From the NCBI GenBank assembly GCA_041917975.1, contig JAYRWN010000206.1:1-23843 (forward strand): a stretch of 23,843 nt of DNA, written 5' to 3'. The notes beneath the pieces are model-generated. The model was not told the DNA's origin. It was given only the letters and a program-made list of their open reading frames with translations, and did not search any database. Position numbers and translations under genes: made by a program. This DNA comes from JAYRWN01 sp041917975 (lineage in GTDB: Bacteria > Bacteroidota > Bacteroidia > Chitinophagales > Saprospiraceae). Positions 8,302-17,276 of the stretch are shown piece after piece (within the stretch, counting starts at the first letter, position 1; the number at the start of each line of letters is the position of its first letter).

Positions 8302-9723
8302 ATGGGTCACGCACCGGTATCTAAAATTAGAAGACCACTGGTAGAAGGTCACAAGACGTATCACCAGATCACGGAAGAATTAACTGCCGCCACCGAAAAA
8401 AAGGCGGGGAAGGCATGGTGGATAGCCTTCGGGACTGCCCTGTCTTTTCTGACCTTAGGGGTGATTTGTATCACTATAACCATCTGGCGTGGTACAGCTT
8501 CCTGGAATCTTAACCGCACCATCGGTTGGGGTTGGGATATTACCAACTTCGTTTGGTGGATCGGTATTGGTCATGCCGGAACTCTTATCTCGGCCATTCT
8601 ATTGTTATTCAGACAAAAATGGCGTACCGGGGTAAACCGGGCTGCAGAAGCCATGACCATTTTTGCGGTACTTTGTGCTGCCCTGTTTCCAGCTATCCAC
8701 GTTGGACGGATTTGGTTAGTGTTTTATTTCTTTCCATATCCGAACACCCGTGGTCCGTTATGGCCCAACTTTAACTCGCCGTTGTTGTGGGACCTTTTTG
8801 CCATTAGTACGTATTTCACCGTATCCTTGTTATTCTGGTATACCGGTTTAGTGCCGGATTTTGCTACCGTAAGAGACCGGGCTAAAGGATTGCGTCGTAA
8901 AATATATAATGTGTTATCTTTTGGCTGGACCGGAGCGGCTAAACATTGGCAGCGGCACGAAGCCCTGTCGCTGGTATTGGCCGGTTTATCCACGCCGCTG
9001 GTATTATCCGTACACACTATCGTAAGTTTTGACTTCGCTACTTCGGTTATACCGGGCTGGCATACCACCATTTTTCCACCTTATTTTGTCGCCGGAGCTA
9101 TTTTCTCTGGGTTTGCGATGGTACAAACCCTGATGGTGATTACCCGCAAGGTCCTGAATCTAAAACATTACATTACCCTTGAGCATATTGAGTCCATGAA
9201 TAAGGTTATTTTGGTGACCGGTACTATCGTTGGTGTAGCTTATCTAACCGAATTGTTTGTGGCCTGGTATAGTGGATATGTTTATGAGCAATTCGCCTTC
9301 TTTAACCGGGCCTTAGGTCCTTACTGGTGGTCTTATTACGCCATGATGTTATGTAATGTTATCTCTCCACAGTTATTTTGGTCTAAGAAGATACGGCGTA
9401 GTGTCTGGTGGACCTTCCTGATGTCCATTTTTGTGAACATCGGGATGTGGTTCGAGCGATTTGTTATCATCGCTACAACATTAGCTCGCGACTATTTACC
9501 CTCTTCCTGGAGTTTTTACGTACCTTCTTTCGTTGAGGTTGGGATTTTCCTGGGCACCTTAGGCATATTTTTCACCTGCTTCCTGTTGTTTACCCGCATT
9601 GCGCCTGTGGTAGCAATCGCCGAAGTGAAGCATATTCTTAAAACCTCCGGTGATCAATATGTGGATGGCCATGGCCACCATGTTCATGAATCGCCGGCAG
9701 TATCAGATCAACATCATCATTAA
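8302..9723 (+). CDS. actC: ACIII subunit ActC: NrfD/PsrC-like quinol-binding membrane protein
   Basis: Integral membrane subunit of alternative complex III, homologous to the polysulfide reductase membrane subunit NrfD/PsrC. The 473 residues contain about ten hydrophobic helices between a hydrophilic N-terminal segment (1-38) and a charged tail. In ACIII structures this subunit binds menaquinol close to the periplasmic side next to the ActB clusters and may take part in proton movement. Typical segments include RTIGWGWDITNFVWWIGIGH in the second helix region and LSTPLVLSVHTIVSFDFA mid-protein. The last 30 residues are His-rich (GHGHHVHES and a final HHH). It is preceded by actB at 23 bases and followed by actD at 24 bases. 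ActF later in the operon is its paralogue. Confidence 0.95.
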   Translation: MGHAPVSKIRRPLVEGHKTYHQITEELTAATEKKAGKAWWIAFGTALSFLTLGVICITITIWRGTASWNLNRTIGWGWDITNFVWWIGIGHAGTLISAILLLFRQKWRTGVNRAAEAMTIFAVLCAALFPAIHVGRIWLVFYFFPYPNTRGPLWPNFNSPLLWDLFAISTYFTVSLLFWYTGLVPDFATVRDRAKGLRRKIYNVLSFGWTGAAKHWQRHEALSLVLAGLSTPLVLSVHTIVSFDFATSVIPGWHTTIFPPYFVAGAIFSGFAMVQTLMVITRKVLNLKHYITLEHIESMNKVILVTGTIVGVAYLTELFVAWYSGYVYEQFAFFNRALGPYWWSYYAMMLCNVISPQLFWSKKIRRSVWWTFLMSIFVNIGMWFERFVIIATTLARDYLPSSWSFYVPSFVEVGIFLGTLGIFFTCFLLFTRIAPVVAIAEVKHILKTSGDQYVDGHGHHVHESPAVSDQHHH

Positions 9724-9747
9724 TCTTCATGAAGTTATCAGCAGCAT

Positions 9748-10278
9748 ATGAGTGCGAATAATAAAACAGTTTTATACGGACTTTATAACGATGAAGAAGT
9801 CCTCTTGCATGCGGTGAAAGGTGCTAAGGAAAAGCATCTGAATATTATGGATGTTTTTAGCCCATTTCCTATTCATGGTTTGGATGAATTACTGGAATTG
9901 GAAGAATCCCGTTTACATATTGTTGGATTCATCTTTGGTATACTGGGCACTTTAACGGCATTCCTGGGCATGACTTGGATTTTTACCGGTGACTGGCCTA
10001 CGATCTTTGGCGGTAAGCCTTATTGGTCAGTTCCTGCATTTATCCCCATTGTTTTCGAATTGACGGTACTGTTTGCGGCCATTGGTATGGTGGTTGTATT
10101 TTATATCGTATCAGGACTTGCTCCCGGGGTGGTTAATCCTACCTTGGATGATCGAATCACTGATGATAAATTCTGTTTAGCGTTTGATCAGACCCATTTG
10201 TCCACCGATCAAGTCCAGAAGATCAAAGAGTTTTTAAAGTCTACCGGCGCGGTAGAAGTAAATTCTAAAGCTATTTAA
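9748..10278 (+). CDS. actD: ACIII subunit ActD (DUF3341)
   Basis: Membrane subunit of alternative complex III with a cytoplasmic N-terminal domain. The N-terminal 50 residues (LYGLYNDEEVLLHAVKGAKE opening, DVFSPFPIHGLDELL following) are the DUF3341 signature. Two hydrophobic helices follow at about 57-80 and 91-125. Family knowledge places it beside ActC; it has no cofactor motif and none is seen here. Length 176 residues is normal. Its stop codon overlaps a possible ATG for actE (TAATG at 10276-10280), implying translational coupling, although I favour a start for actE 12 bases further on. Confidence 0.93.
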   Translation: MSANNKTVLYGLYNDEEVLLHAVKGAKEKHLNIMDVFSPFPIHGLDELLELEESRLHIVGFIFGILGTLTAFLGMTWIFTGDWPTIFGGKPYWSVPAFIPIVFELTVLFAAIGMVVVFYIVSGLAPGVVNPTLDDRITDDKFCLAFDQTHLSTDQVQKIKEFLKSTGAVEVNSKAI

Positions 10279-10289
10279 TGCGCTGTTAT

Positions 10290-11108
10290 ATGAACTCGTC
10301 TATCAAGAAATTTTTATTCATATCCGCTTTGGCAGTTATCATTTATGCCTGTGCTCCTGCTAAAGGGAATCGCACCGGTCATGAGTTTATGCCTGACATG
10401 ACACACAATATCGGTTACGAGGCTAATACTATGACCTATTATTATTATAACCGGTGGGGTAGTGAGGCTGATTATCGGAAATATGCTATGCCACGTCTTC
10501 CGGTCAAGGGCACTATACCGCGCGGGTTCGCCGGAGGTGCCGCACCCTCCGAAAACAAAATGACCATCCCCCAGAGTGGTCATGTACCTTATTATTTTCA
10601 AGACACTGAGGAGGAACGCCTCAGGGCAACAGCAAGCATTATTAACAACCCTTATCCCATTACTGACGCCGGTATAGCCAGGGCTAAAAACCTGTATAAT
10701 GTGTATTGCGGCATATGTCATGGAGAAAAAGGAGACGGCAACGGTTATTTAGTACGCGATGGCAGCCCTTATCCTGCCCAACCAGCTAACTTAATCAACG
10801 ATGAGTTTACTGCTGCCTCAAATGGTAGGATGTATCATGGCATCATGTATGGAAAGAATGTCATGGGAGGTTATGCAGATAAATTATCCTATGAGGAACG
10901 CTGGCAGGTGATTCACTACATACGTTCCTTGCAAGCCGCAAGCCGTAACTTAAAGTACAATGAAAAAAGCAATACTTTAAATGCCATTGACCGGCCGGCA
11001 GCATTACGCCCTGCAGTCAATGCGGTCATGCTCCTGGATTCCATGGCTCTGCCCATGGATAGTCTGGTTGCTCCGGCAGATACTACCAGTCATCAATCAG
11101 GTCATTAA
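10290..11108 (+). CDS. actE: ACIII subunit ActE: lipoprotein monoheme cytochrome c
   Basis: Periplasmic monoheme cytochrome of alternative complex III. The heme site is YCGICHGEKGDGNG, and NVMGGYADKLSYEERW in the C-terminal half supplies a likely axial methionine. I chose ATG 10290, giving the lipoprotein signal MNSSIKKFLFISALAVIIYAC with the lipidated Cys at residue 21. An upstream in-frame ATG at 10278 overlaps the actD stop and would only add MRCY. The first 125 mature residues (HEFMPDMTHNIGYEANTM opening) match the ActE arm that wraps over the other subunits in known members. Product about 272 residues, normal for the family. It is followed by actF at about 30 bases. It is probably an electron exit point towards the oxidase (inference). 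Confidence 0.94.
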   Translation: MNSSIKKFLFISALAVIIYACAPAKGNRTGHEFMPDMTHNIGYEANTMTYYYYNRWGSEADYRKYAMPRLPVKGTIPRGFAGGAAPSENKMTIPQSGHVPYYFQDTEEERLRATASIINNPYPITDAGIARAKNLYNVYCGICHGEKGDGNGYLVRDGSPYPAQPANLINDEFTAASNGRMYHGIMYGKNVMGGYADKLSYEERWQVIHYIRSLQAASRNLKYNEKSNTLNAIDRPAALRPAVNAVMLLDSMALPMDSLVAPADTTSHQSGH

Positions 11109-11138
11109 TCAACTAAGAAAAAAGTCTGAGTCATGCAG

Positions 11139-12380
11139 ATGCATACTTTCACCTTCGATAAAAAATTAAAAACCGGAACGTTGGCCATGGTGGCCCTGGG
11201 GGTTTTATGTCTGATCGTCTTGTTTCTTACCGATCACAACCCTGGCCATGCACGTTTTTGGAGTAATCTCTTACACCATGGGGTGTTTTTTACCGGGATA
11301 GCATTAATGGCTTTATTCTTCTTGGCTACTTGTGTAACTGCTTTTGCCGGCTGGCATACCATTTTTAAGCGGGTATGGGAAGCGATCTCTTTGTTTTTGC
11401 CGTTCGGATTAGGGGTAATTATTATTATCGGTATTGGTAACTACCTTGGCTGGCATCATCTTTACCATTGGACTGACCATGAAGCAGTGCTTACTGATGA
11501 GCTATTAGTGAATAAATCATCTTTTTTAAATAATGGTTGGTATTTGTTTGGTACCATCATCATCGGCGGCCTGTGGTATTTCTTTGCCCACAAAATTCGC
11601 AGCCTTTCTCTCGACGAGGATAAACAAGGTGATGAAAATTTTAAATATCATCATAAATTACGAATCTGGTCTGCTGCCTTTTTACCTATCGCAGGGTTCA
11701 GTAGCGCATCCATGGTTTGGCAATGGATCATGTCCATCGACGCTCACTGGTACAGTACCTTGTTTGCCTGGTATTGTGGGTCCAGTTGGTTTGTCTCTAT
11801 GATCTGTTTTACGGTGCTCATCATGTTATATTTAACCGGTAAAGGATATTATCCACAGTTTAAAAAAGACCACCTGCATGATCTGGGTAAATTTTTATTT
11901 GCCTTTAGCATATTTTGGACTTACCTGTGGTTTTCTCAATATATGTTGATCTGGTACGGTAACGTTGGAGAGGAAACTATTTATTTTAGGACCAGGCAAG
12001 ATCAATATCCGGCTTTATTTTATTTGAATTTAGGCATCAACTTCCTTGTGCCTTTATTAATACTCATGCGGAACGATACTAAAAGAAAATTGGGAACGAT
12101 GTCCCTAGTGGCTGTAATAGTTTTGTTTGGGCATTGGTTAGACTATTTCTTAATGATTAAGCCCGGAGTCGCCCATACCATGCACGAGATGGCTGTGGAA
12201 CATGGTGCTTATAATCATGGTACAGCAGTTGGGTTTGCCTTACCTGGTTTATTAGAAATAGGTACATTTATAGGATTCATAGGATTGTTTCTTTTTATAG
12301 TTTTCAGACAATTGGAGAAGGCCAGTCTTGTACCGGCTAACGACCCCTATTTGTCTGAAAGCCTACACCATCATGTTTAA
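11139..12380 (+). CDS. actF: ACIII subunit ActF: second NrfD-like membrane subunit
   Basis: Integral membrane subunit of alternative complex III and paralogue of ActC, with about ten hydrophobic helices in 413 residues. I prefer ATG 11139 (MHTFTFDKKLKTGTLAM), which fits the usual M-x-x-F opening; ATG 11133 would add two residues. Helical segments carry SSASMVWQWIMSIDAHWYST and FWTYLWFSQYMLIWYGN, which are characteristic ActF regions. LDYFLMIKPG and the glycine-rich LPGLLEIGTFIGFIGLFLF end the helix bundle. The C-terminus is ESLHHHV. In known complexes ActF lies opposite ActC and contacts the oxidase in the supercomplex. The coxB gene begins 26 bases after its stop with no promoter between, tying complex III and oxidase expression together. 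Confidence 0.94.
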   Translation: MHTFTFDKKLKTGTLAMVALGVLCLIVLFLTDHNPGHARFWSNLLHHGVFFTGIALMALFFLATCVTAFAGWHTIFKRVWEAISLFLPFGLGVIIIIGIGNYLGWHHLYHWTDHEAVLTDELLVNKSSFLNNGWYLFGTIIIGGLWYFFAHKIRSLSLDEDKQGDENFKYHHKLRIWSAAFLPIAGFSSASMVWQWIMSIDAHWYSTLFAWYCGSSWFVSMICFTVLIMLYLTGKGYYPQFKKDHLHDLGKFLFAFSIFWTYLWFSQYMLIWYGNVGEETIYFRTRQDQYPALFYLNLGINFLVPLLILMRNDTKRKLGTMSLVAVIVLFGHWLDYFLMIKPGVAHTMHEMAVEHGAYNHGTAVGFALPGLLEIGTFIGFIGLFLFIVFRQLEKASLVPANDPYLSESLHHHV

Positions 12381-12405
12381 AAAATTATCTTAATTTCATA
12401 AAAGT

Positions 12406-13905
12406 ATGGCAGCACCATATCTTATCATTCTGGTCATAGGGATTGTGTTAATCATCCTGGTGCAACTTAGCAAAGTTGTTGAGATGGTTAATTCACTCCG
12501 AGATGCCCGCGAAGTTGAATTTAAAAGCAACCGAACACAGGGGATTTGGCTTATCATCTTTATGGTTGCTTTCCTCATCTTTTGTGTGTGGATTTCCATG
12601 CATTTTAAAGACCATATGCTAGGGTACGGTCCCTGGGTGTCCTCCTCGGCACATGGGGGTGAAATTGATTCCCTGTTTAATATTACTCTGTTTTTCACCG
12701 GAGTAGTTTTTTTCATCACCCAGTTTCTACTCTTTTATTTTTCTAATAAATATCGGGGACGTAAGGGCCATAAAGCCTTGTTCATCTCGCATAATGATAA
12801 GTTAGAAATGTGGTGGTCGATCATTCCTGCCGTGGTTATGGCTTTCCTGGTTATTCGAGGTTTATTGACCTGGAATACGGTCATGGATGATGTAAAACCT
12901 GGTGATGATTATATGGAAATCGAAGCTACCGGTATGCAATTTAACTGGTTGCTGCGTTATCCTGGCCCCGATGGTGCTCTGGGACATCGCGATTATAAAT
13001 TGATTACCGGGAATAACAGTCTTGGGCAAGATTGGAACGATGTAAAAAATCTGGATGATATTTTGCCGGATAAGATCGTCTTGCCTGTCAATAAAAAGGT
13101 ACGCGTGCGCATTACGTCCCGGGACGTATTGCATAATTTTTATTTACCGCATTTCCGGGTAAAAATGGATGCTATACCAGGTATTCCAACCTACTTTGTA
13201 TTCACACCAAAAGAAACTACCAAAGAATTTAGAGAACGATTACGCGCTTCTGGTAAATATAATTTTCCTTATGACAAGACAGACTCAGAAAGTAAACCGT
13301 ATTGGGAGATGGTAAATTTCGAATTGGCTTGTGCCGAGTTATGTGGAAATGGTCATTTCAGCATGCGTAAGATCGTAGAAATAGTTACCGAGGATGAATA
13401 CAATAAGTGGCTGGGTGAACAGAAATCCAAATACTTGTCCTCTGTCCGTTTTACGGATGAAGACCCCTTCCGCAATCAATTGTTGGATTTTGAAATCAAA
13501 GAGAGGGCTGCCCAGTTCATGCGCGATTTTGAAAAGGCACGCGTTCCAGAACTAGCTACTGAACGGATCGTTCGATTAAGATACGTCGAATTTGAGAGTG
13601 GTTCAGCGCGTTTAACACCCCTATCAAAATATGAGCTGGATAATGTAGTCAATGTGTTAGGTAAACACTCCAGCATGACTCTTGAACTTGCTGGTCATAC
13701 AGACAATACCGGAACTCCTGCTGACAATCTGACCTTGTCTAATGATCGGGCAAACGCCGTATTCCGTTACCTTACAGCCAAAGGCGTAGACGCCGGCAGA
13801 CTTACGGCCCAAGGATACGGTCAAGACCGCCCCATCGATACTAACGATACGGCTGAAGGCCGGCAAAATAATCGCAGAACAGAAATTAAAATAATCAACC
13901 TATAA
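12406..13905 (+). CDS. coxB: Cytochrome c oxidase subunit II with C-terminal OmpA-like peptidoglycan-binding domain
   Basis: Receives electrons at the CuA site and passes them to subunit I. There are four hydrophobic helices (4-22, 47-66, 91-113, 134-156); the last two are the usual subunit II hairpin and the first pair is an N-terminal extension. The periplasmic CuA domain is complete: His243, Cys309, Glu311, Cys313, His317, Met320. A normal protein would end near 345. Here a charged helical linker (346-386) leads to an OmpA-like domain (387-499) with ELAGHTDNTG at 427-436, LSNDRANAV at 444-452 and a closing NNRRTEIKI. Asp433 and Arg448 are 15 residues apart, as are the diaminopimelate-contact Asp and Arg of known OmpA domains. 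There is no fused cytochrome c domain. The reading frame is continuous, so this is one 499-residue fusion. Peptidoglycan binding is inferred from the family. Confidence 0.95.
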   Translation: MAAPYLIILVIGIVLIILVQLSKVVEMVNSLRDAREVEFKSNRTQGIWLIIFMVAFLIFCVWISMHFKDHMLGYGPWVSSSAHGGEIDSLFNITLFFTGVVFFITQFLLFYFSNKYRGRKGHKALFISHNDKLEMWWSIIPAVVMAFLVIRGLLTWNTVMDDVKPGDDYMEIEATGMQFNWLLRYPGPDGALGHRDYKLITGNNSLGQDWNDVKNLDDILPDKIVLPVNKKVRVRITSRDVLHNFYLPHFRVKMDAIPGIPTYFVFTPKETTKEFRERLRASGKYNFPYDKTDSESKPYWEMVNFELACAELCGNGHFSMRKIVEIVTEDEYNKWLGEQKSKYLSSVRFTDEDPFRNQLLDFEIKERAAQFMRDFEKARVPELATERIVRLRYVEFESGSARLTPLSKYELDNVVNVLGKHSSMTLELAGHTDNTGTPADNLTLSNDRANAVFRYLTAKGVDAGRLTAQGYGQDRPIDTNDTAEGRQNNRRTEIKIINL

Positions 13906-13919
13906 AATCCTGAAGTAGA

Positions 13920-15764
13920 ATGGCACATCAAAATGTCAATGAGCCCGATGTAATCATCGAACAACAAGGATACGATGATCACTTCCATGATCATCATCAT
14001 GGGGATAAATACCAATCTAATTTTCTGACTACGTATATTTTTAGTCAGGATCATAAAATTATTGCCCGACAGTTTTTGATCACCGGTATCTTTTGGGCCA
14101 TTATCGGCGCTTTGATGTCGTTAGTGTTTCGTTTGCAGTTGGGTTTCCCTGATGGCGATTTTGCCTGGTTAAAACCTGTTCTCGGCAAATGGATCGTACT
14201 TACTTCGGAAGGGAAAGGACAATTGTCTCAGGATTTCTATTATGCTTTAGTCACCATGCATGGCACCATCATCGTGTTTTTCGTATTGACTGCCGGATTA
14301 AGCGGCACTTTTTCCAATCTCCTCATTCCTCTGCAGGTTGGTGCGCGGGATATGGCCTCCCCATTCTTAAACATGTTGTCCTACTGGTTCTTCTTTTTAT
14401 CCAGCGTGGTTATGTTCCTCAGTTTATTCGTTAGTACCGGGCCATTTTCAGGAGGATGGACCGCTTACCCGCCTTTGTCCGTATTACCGCAGGCGTCTTC
14501 CGGATCTGGAGTAGGCATGACTTTATGGACCCTGAGTTTAGTTTTTTTCGTGGTTTCGGTGTTATTAGGTGGCGTGAATTACATCACTACCGTGTTAAAC
14601 TTACGCACGAAGGGCATGAGTATGTGGAAGTTACCACTAACTATCTGGGCTTTTTTCATTACGGCCATTATTGCCCTGTTGTCCTTCCCCGTACTGGTCT
14701 CTGGATTCCTGTTGTTGATATTCGACCGCACATTAGGCACCAGTTTTTACCTGAGTGACATTTATATTGCAGGTCAGGCTATGGAATATTCGGGCGGGAG
14801 TCCTATTTTATTTCAGCATTTATTCTGGTTCTTAGGTCATCCGGAGGTGTATATCATCATCCTACCCGCCATGGGATTGGTGTCGGAAGTAATGTCTGTA
14901 CATGCCCGAAAGCCCATATTTGGCTACCGGGCCATGGTCTATTCTATGTTAGCTATTGCATTTCTTTCCTTTATTGTCTGGGCGCATCACATGTTTATGG
15001 CAGGTGTAAACCCTTTTATTTCTAACTTTTTTGTATTATTTACCCTAATTATTGCGGTACCTTCTGCCGTAAAAGTTTTTAACTGGCTTTCAACGCTCTA
15101 CGGTGGTAATAACCGCTTGGTTACCCCCATGCTTTTTGCCATTGGATTTGTATCCATGTTTATTTCAGGTGGTTTGACCGGAATATTTCTCGGAAATTCG
15201 TCTATAGATATTCAGCAACACGATACCTATTTTGTGGTAGCTCACTTCCACATCGTGATGGGGGTAGCAGCTTTCTTTGGGATGTTTGCCGGAGTATATC
15301 AATGGTATCCCAAAATGTTTGGCCGCTTTATGAATGAGACCATGGGCAAAATACATTTTTGGGGTACCATAATCGGGGCTTATGCCGTCTTCTGGCCAAT
15401 GCATTATATAGGACTCGCCGGTGTTCCACGCCGCTATTATCGCTTCGATTTGTTTGATGCATTCAGGCACTTTGATACGATCAACCAGTTTATTACTATT
15501 GCCGCAATAGTCACTTTCGTCGTACAATTGGTATTTGTAATCAACTTTTTCTACAGCATTTTCAAAGGCAAAAAAGTAACTTCCAGGAATCCCTGGGAGG
15601 CGAATACACTAGAATGGAGTACGCCTATCGAACCGGGCCATGGTAACTGGCCAGGTAAAATACCTGCCGTACATCGCTGGCCATATGATTATAGTAAAGA
15701 TGAACGGGAATTTGTTCCTCAATATGTCCCTTTAAACGAAGAAGAAAAAGAAGAAACTCATTAA
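13920..15764 (+). CDS. coxA: Cytochrome c oxidase subunit I (A1-type heme-copper oxidase)
   Basis: Catalytic subunit that reduces oxygen to water and pumps protons. Ligands are all present: heme a His114 and His444, heme a3 His442, and CuB His307, His356 and His357, with the cross-linking Tyr311 in GHPEVY. Spacings equal those of Paracoccus subunit I. Glu309 (end of the D-channel), Asp144 in GARDMASP (entrance) and Lys385 in IAVPSAVKVF (K-channel) are conserved, which places it in type A1. About twelve membrane helices span 50-570. The N-terminus carries an acidic His-rich stretch (DDHFHDHHHGDK, 19-30), on the cytoplasmic side by topology, and the C-terminal tail is acidic. Length 614. It starts 15 bases after coxB, with the heme O synthase gene next. 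The heme is likely a type, although no heme A synthase is in the window. Confidence 0.98.
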   Translation: MAHQNVNEPDVIIEQQGYDDHFHDHHHGDKYQSNFLTTYIFSQDHKIIARQFLITGIFWAIIGALMSLVFRLQLGFPDGDFAWLKPVLGKWIVLTSEGKGQLSQDFYYALVTMHGTIIVFFVLTAGLSGTFSNLLIPLQVGARDMASPFLNMLSYWFFFLSSVVMFLSLFVSTGPFSGGWTAYPPLSVLPQASSGSGVGMTLWTLSLVFFVVSVLLGGVNYITTVLNLRTKGMSMWKLPLTIWAFFITAIIALLSFPVLVSGFLLLIFDRTLGTSFYLSDIYIAGQAMEYSGGSPILFQHLFWFLGHPEVYIIILPAMGLVSEVMSVHARKPIFGYRAMVYSMLAIAFLSFIVWAHHMFMAGVNPFISNFFVLFTLIIAVPSAVKVFNWLSTLYGGNNRLVTPMLFAIGFVSMFISGGLTGIFLGNSSIDIQQHDTYFVVAHFHIVMGVAAFFGMFAGVYQWYPKMFGRFMNETMGKIHFWGTIIGAYAVFWPMHYIGLAGVPRRYYRFDLFDAFRHFDTINQFITIAAIVTFVVQLVFVINFFYSIFKGKKVTSRNPWEANTLEWSTPIEPGHGNWPGKIPAVHRWPYDYSKDEREFVPQYVPLNEEEKEETH

Positions 15765-15787
15765 ACGATTCATAAGCAGGCTCATAA

Positions 15788-16690
15788 ATGCCAACTAACC
15801 GTTCATATCGCACATCAGTTCCAGCACTCACCGCAGAGTCCTGGTGGCGCGATTTTATGCTTTTGACCAAATTCAGGTTGTCGCTGATGGTGGTATTCAC
15901 TTCCATTATTGGTTATTTGATCGCCAGTGCCGGAGGGAGCAATGTATTTGAAATTATTTTATTGGCTGTGGGCGGGTTTTTAATTACCGGGGCAAGTAAT
16001 GCATTGAACCAAGTCCTTGAAAAGGATTACGATGCGTTGATGACACGCACAGCCGACCGACCATTACCTACTGGTAGAATGTCCATTTCTGAAGGGGTAT
16101 TTATCGCAGGGGTTATGGCGGTAAGCGGTTTGGTGATCCTGGCTGGGTTTAATGTACCTACGGCGTTATTAGGTTCGATTGCTTTCGTGTCTTACGCATT
16201 TATTTATACCCCCTTAAAACGCTTCACTTCACTTTCTGTATTGGTGGGAGCAGTGCCCGGCGCTTTACCGGCGGCCATTGGTTATACTGCCTTTAATGGC
16301 GAATTCGGACCAGTGGCCATCTTATTGTTTAGCATTCAATTTATATGGCAAATGCCCCATTTCTGGTCGGTAGGATGGCTAGGTTATGCCGATTATGAAA
16401 AAGCCGGTTATAAACTTTTACCTAATATGGAGTTAGGGTTAGGGCATCACATTGGCGGGTATGCTTTTGCTTATACCTTGATGTTGTTTCCTATCGTTAC
16501 ATTAGCCTGGTTCTTAGGTTATCTCCCATTATCTGGGCTTGTAGGACTTTTGGCGGCAAATGGATATTACGCTTACAAAGCTTGGAATTTATATCGGCAA
16601 AATGATCGGCAGGCAGCCAAAGCATTGCTATATGCTTCCCTGATCTACCTTCCGGTAGCATTTATTATCATCATGATTAGTTCACGATAA
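15788..16690 (+). CDS. ctaB: Protoheme IX farnesyltransferase (heme O synthase)
   Basis: UbiA-superfamily membrane prenyltransferase that adds a farnesyl group to heme b, making heme O, the precursor of heme A for subunit I. The first Asp-rich motif is in NQVLEKDYDALMTRTADRPL (74-93) with the conserved RPLPTG. The second cytoplasmic loop motif is DYEKAGYKLLPN. About nine hydrophobic helices fill 300 residues, the normal size. Start at ATG 15788, 24 bases after coxA. Cofactor synthesis is encoded in the same transcript as the apo-subunit. The following step, heme A synthase (CtaA), is not encoded in this window and must be elsewhere if heme a is used. Confidence 0.97.
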   Translation: MPTNRSYRTSVPALTAESWWRDFMLLTKFRLSLMVVFTSIIGYLIASAGGSNVFEIILLAVGGFLITGASNALNQVLEKDYDALMTRTADRPLPTGRMSISEGVFIAGVMAVSGLVILAGFNVPTALLGSIAFVSYAFIYTPLKRFTSLSVLVGAVPGALPAAIGYTAFNGEFGPVAILLFSIQFIWQMPHFWSVGWLGYADYEKAGYKLLPNMELGLGHHIGGYAFAYTLMLFPIVTLAWFLGYLPLSGLVGLLAANGYYAYKAWNLYRQNDRQAAKALLYASLIYLPVAFIIIMISSR

Positions 16691-16694
16691 AAGT

Positions 16695-17273
16695 ATGGAA
16701 ACCGTCGCGTTGAATAATCATAACACCATATCCAAAATACAACCGCAGAAGTTTGCCCTGTGGATAGCGATGGCCGGTATTATCATGATGTTTGCAGCAT
16801 TAACCAGTGCTTATATCGTTAAAAAAGCGGCTGGTGATTGGTTAGACTTCCCGTTGCCTCCTGTTTTTTATTATAGTACGCTAGCCATGGTGCTGAGTAG
16901 CGTGACCATCCAATGGAGTAATTATGCCTATCATCGTCAACACTACCGGGGATACATGGCAGGATTAATCCTGACTATGGCCCTGGGCCTGGCATTTGTA
17001 ATTATGCAATATCAAGGCTGGCAGGAACTGTTCAGGATGGGGATTACTATTAATGCAAACGTCAGCGGGTCGTTTTTTTATATTATTTCAGGTCTGCACG
17101 CCACCCACGTTTTAGGTGGCTTGGCGGTGTTGGTGGTAGCTTTGGTTCATGCTATTAGTTTGCCCTTTCGTTACACATCACGCCGGCATTTACGGTTGGA
17201 TCTAACCACTCAATATTGGCATTTTGTAGACATTTTATGGTTGTACTTATTTTTTTTCTTACTTATACAATAA
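16695..17273 (+). CDS. Cytochrome c oxidase subunit III, short paralogue
   Basis: Five-helix subunit III family protein of 192 residues. The family is shown by SGLHATHVLGGLAVL in the fourth helix (the GFHG-x-HV equivalent) and by LTTQYWHFVDILWLYLFFFL at the C-terminus, which is the conserved YWHFVD-x-x-W-x-x-L-F signature. The first helix begins LWIAMAGIIMMFAALTSAYI. Subunit III stabilises subunit I and supports the proton-uptake path. It lies 4 bases after ctaB and 3 bases before a second, longer subunit III gene. Tandem short and long subunit III genes are common in Bacteroidota act-cox operons. Confidence 0.93.
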   Translation: METVALNNHNTISKIQPQKFALWIAMAGIIMMFAALTSAYIVKKAAGDWLDFPLPPVFYYSTLAMVLSSVTIQWSNYAYHRQHYRGYMAGLILTMALGLAFVIMQYQGWQELFRMGITINANVSGSFFYIISGLHATHVLGGLAVLVVALVHAISLPFRYTSRRHLRLDLTTQYWHFVDILWLYLFFFLLIQ

Positions 17274-17276
17274 CGT

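Noticed and set aside
13564..13905. Separate OmpA-family gene downstream of coxB, or a frameshift joining two genes
   Set aside because: The frame is continuous from CuA through the linker with no stop and no signal peptide before the OmpA domain, so a single fusion protein is the simpler reading.
15165..15527. 120-codon minus-strand frame inside coxA
   Set aside because: It lies entirely within the strongly conserved subunit I coding region and is an antisense shadow without motifs.
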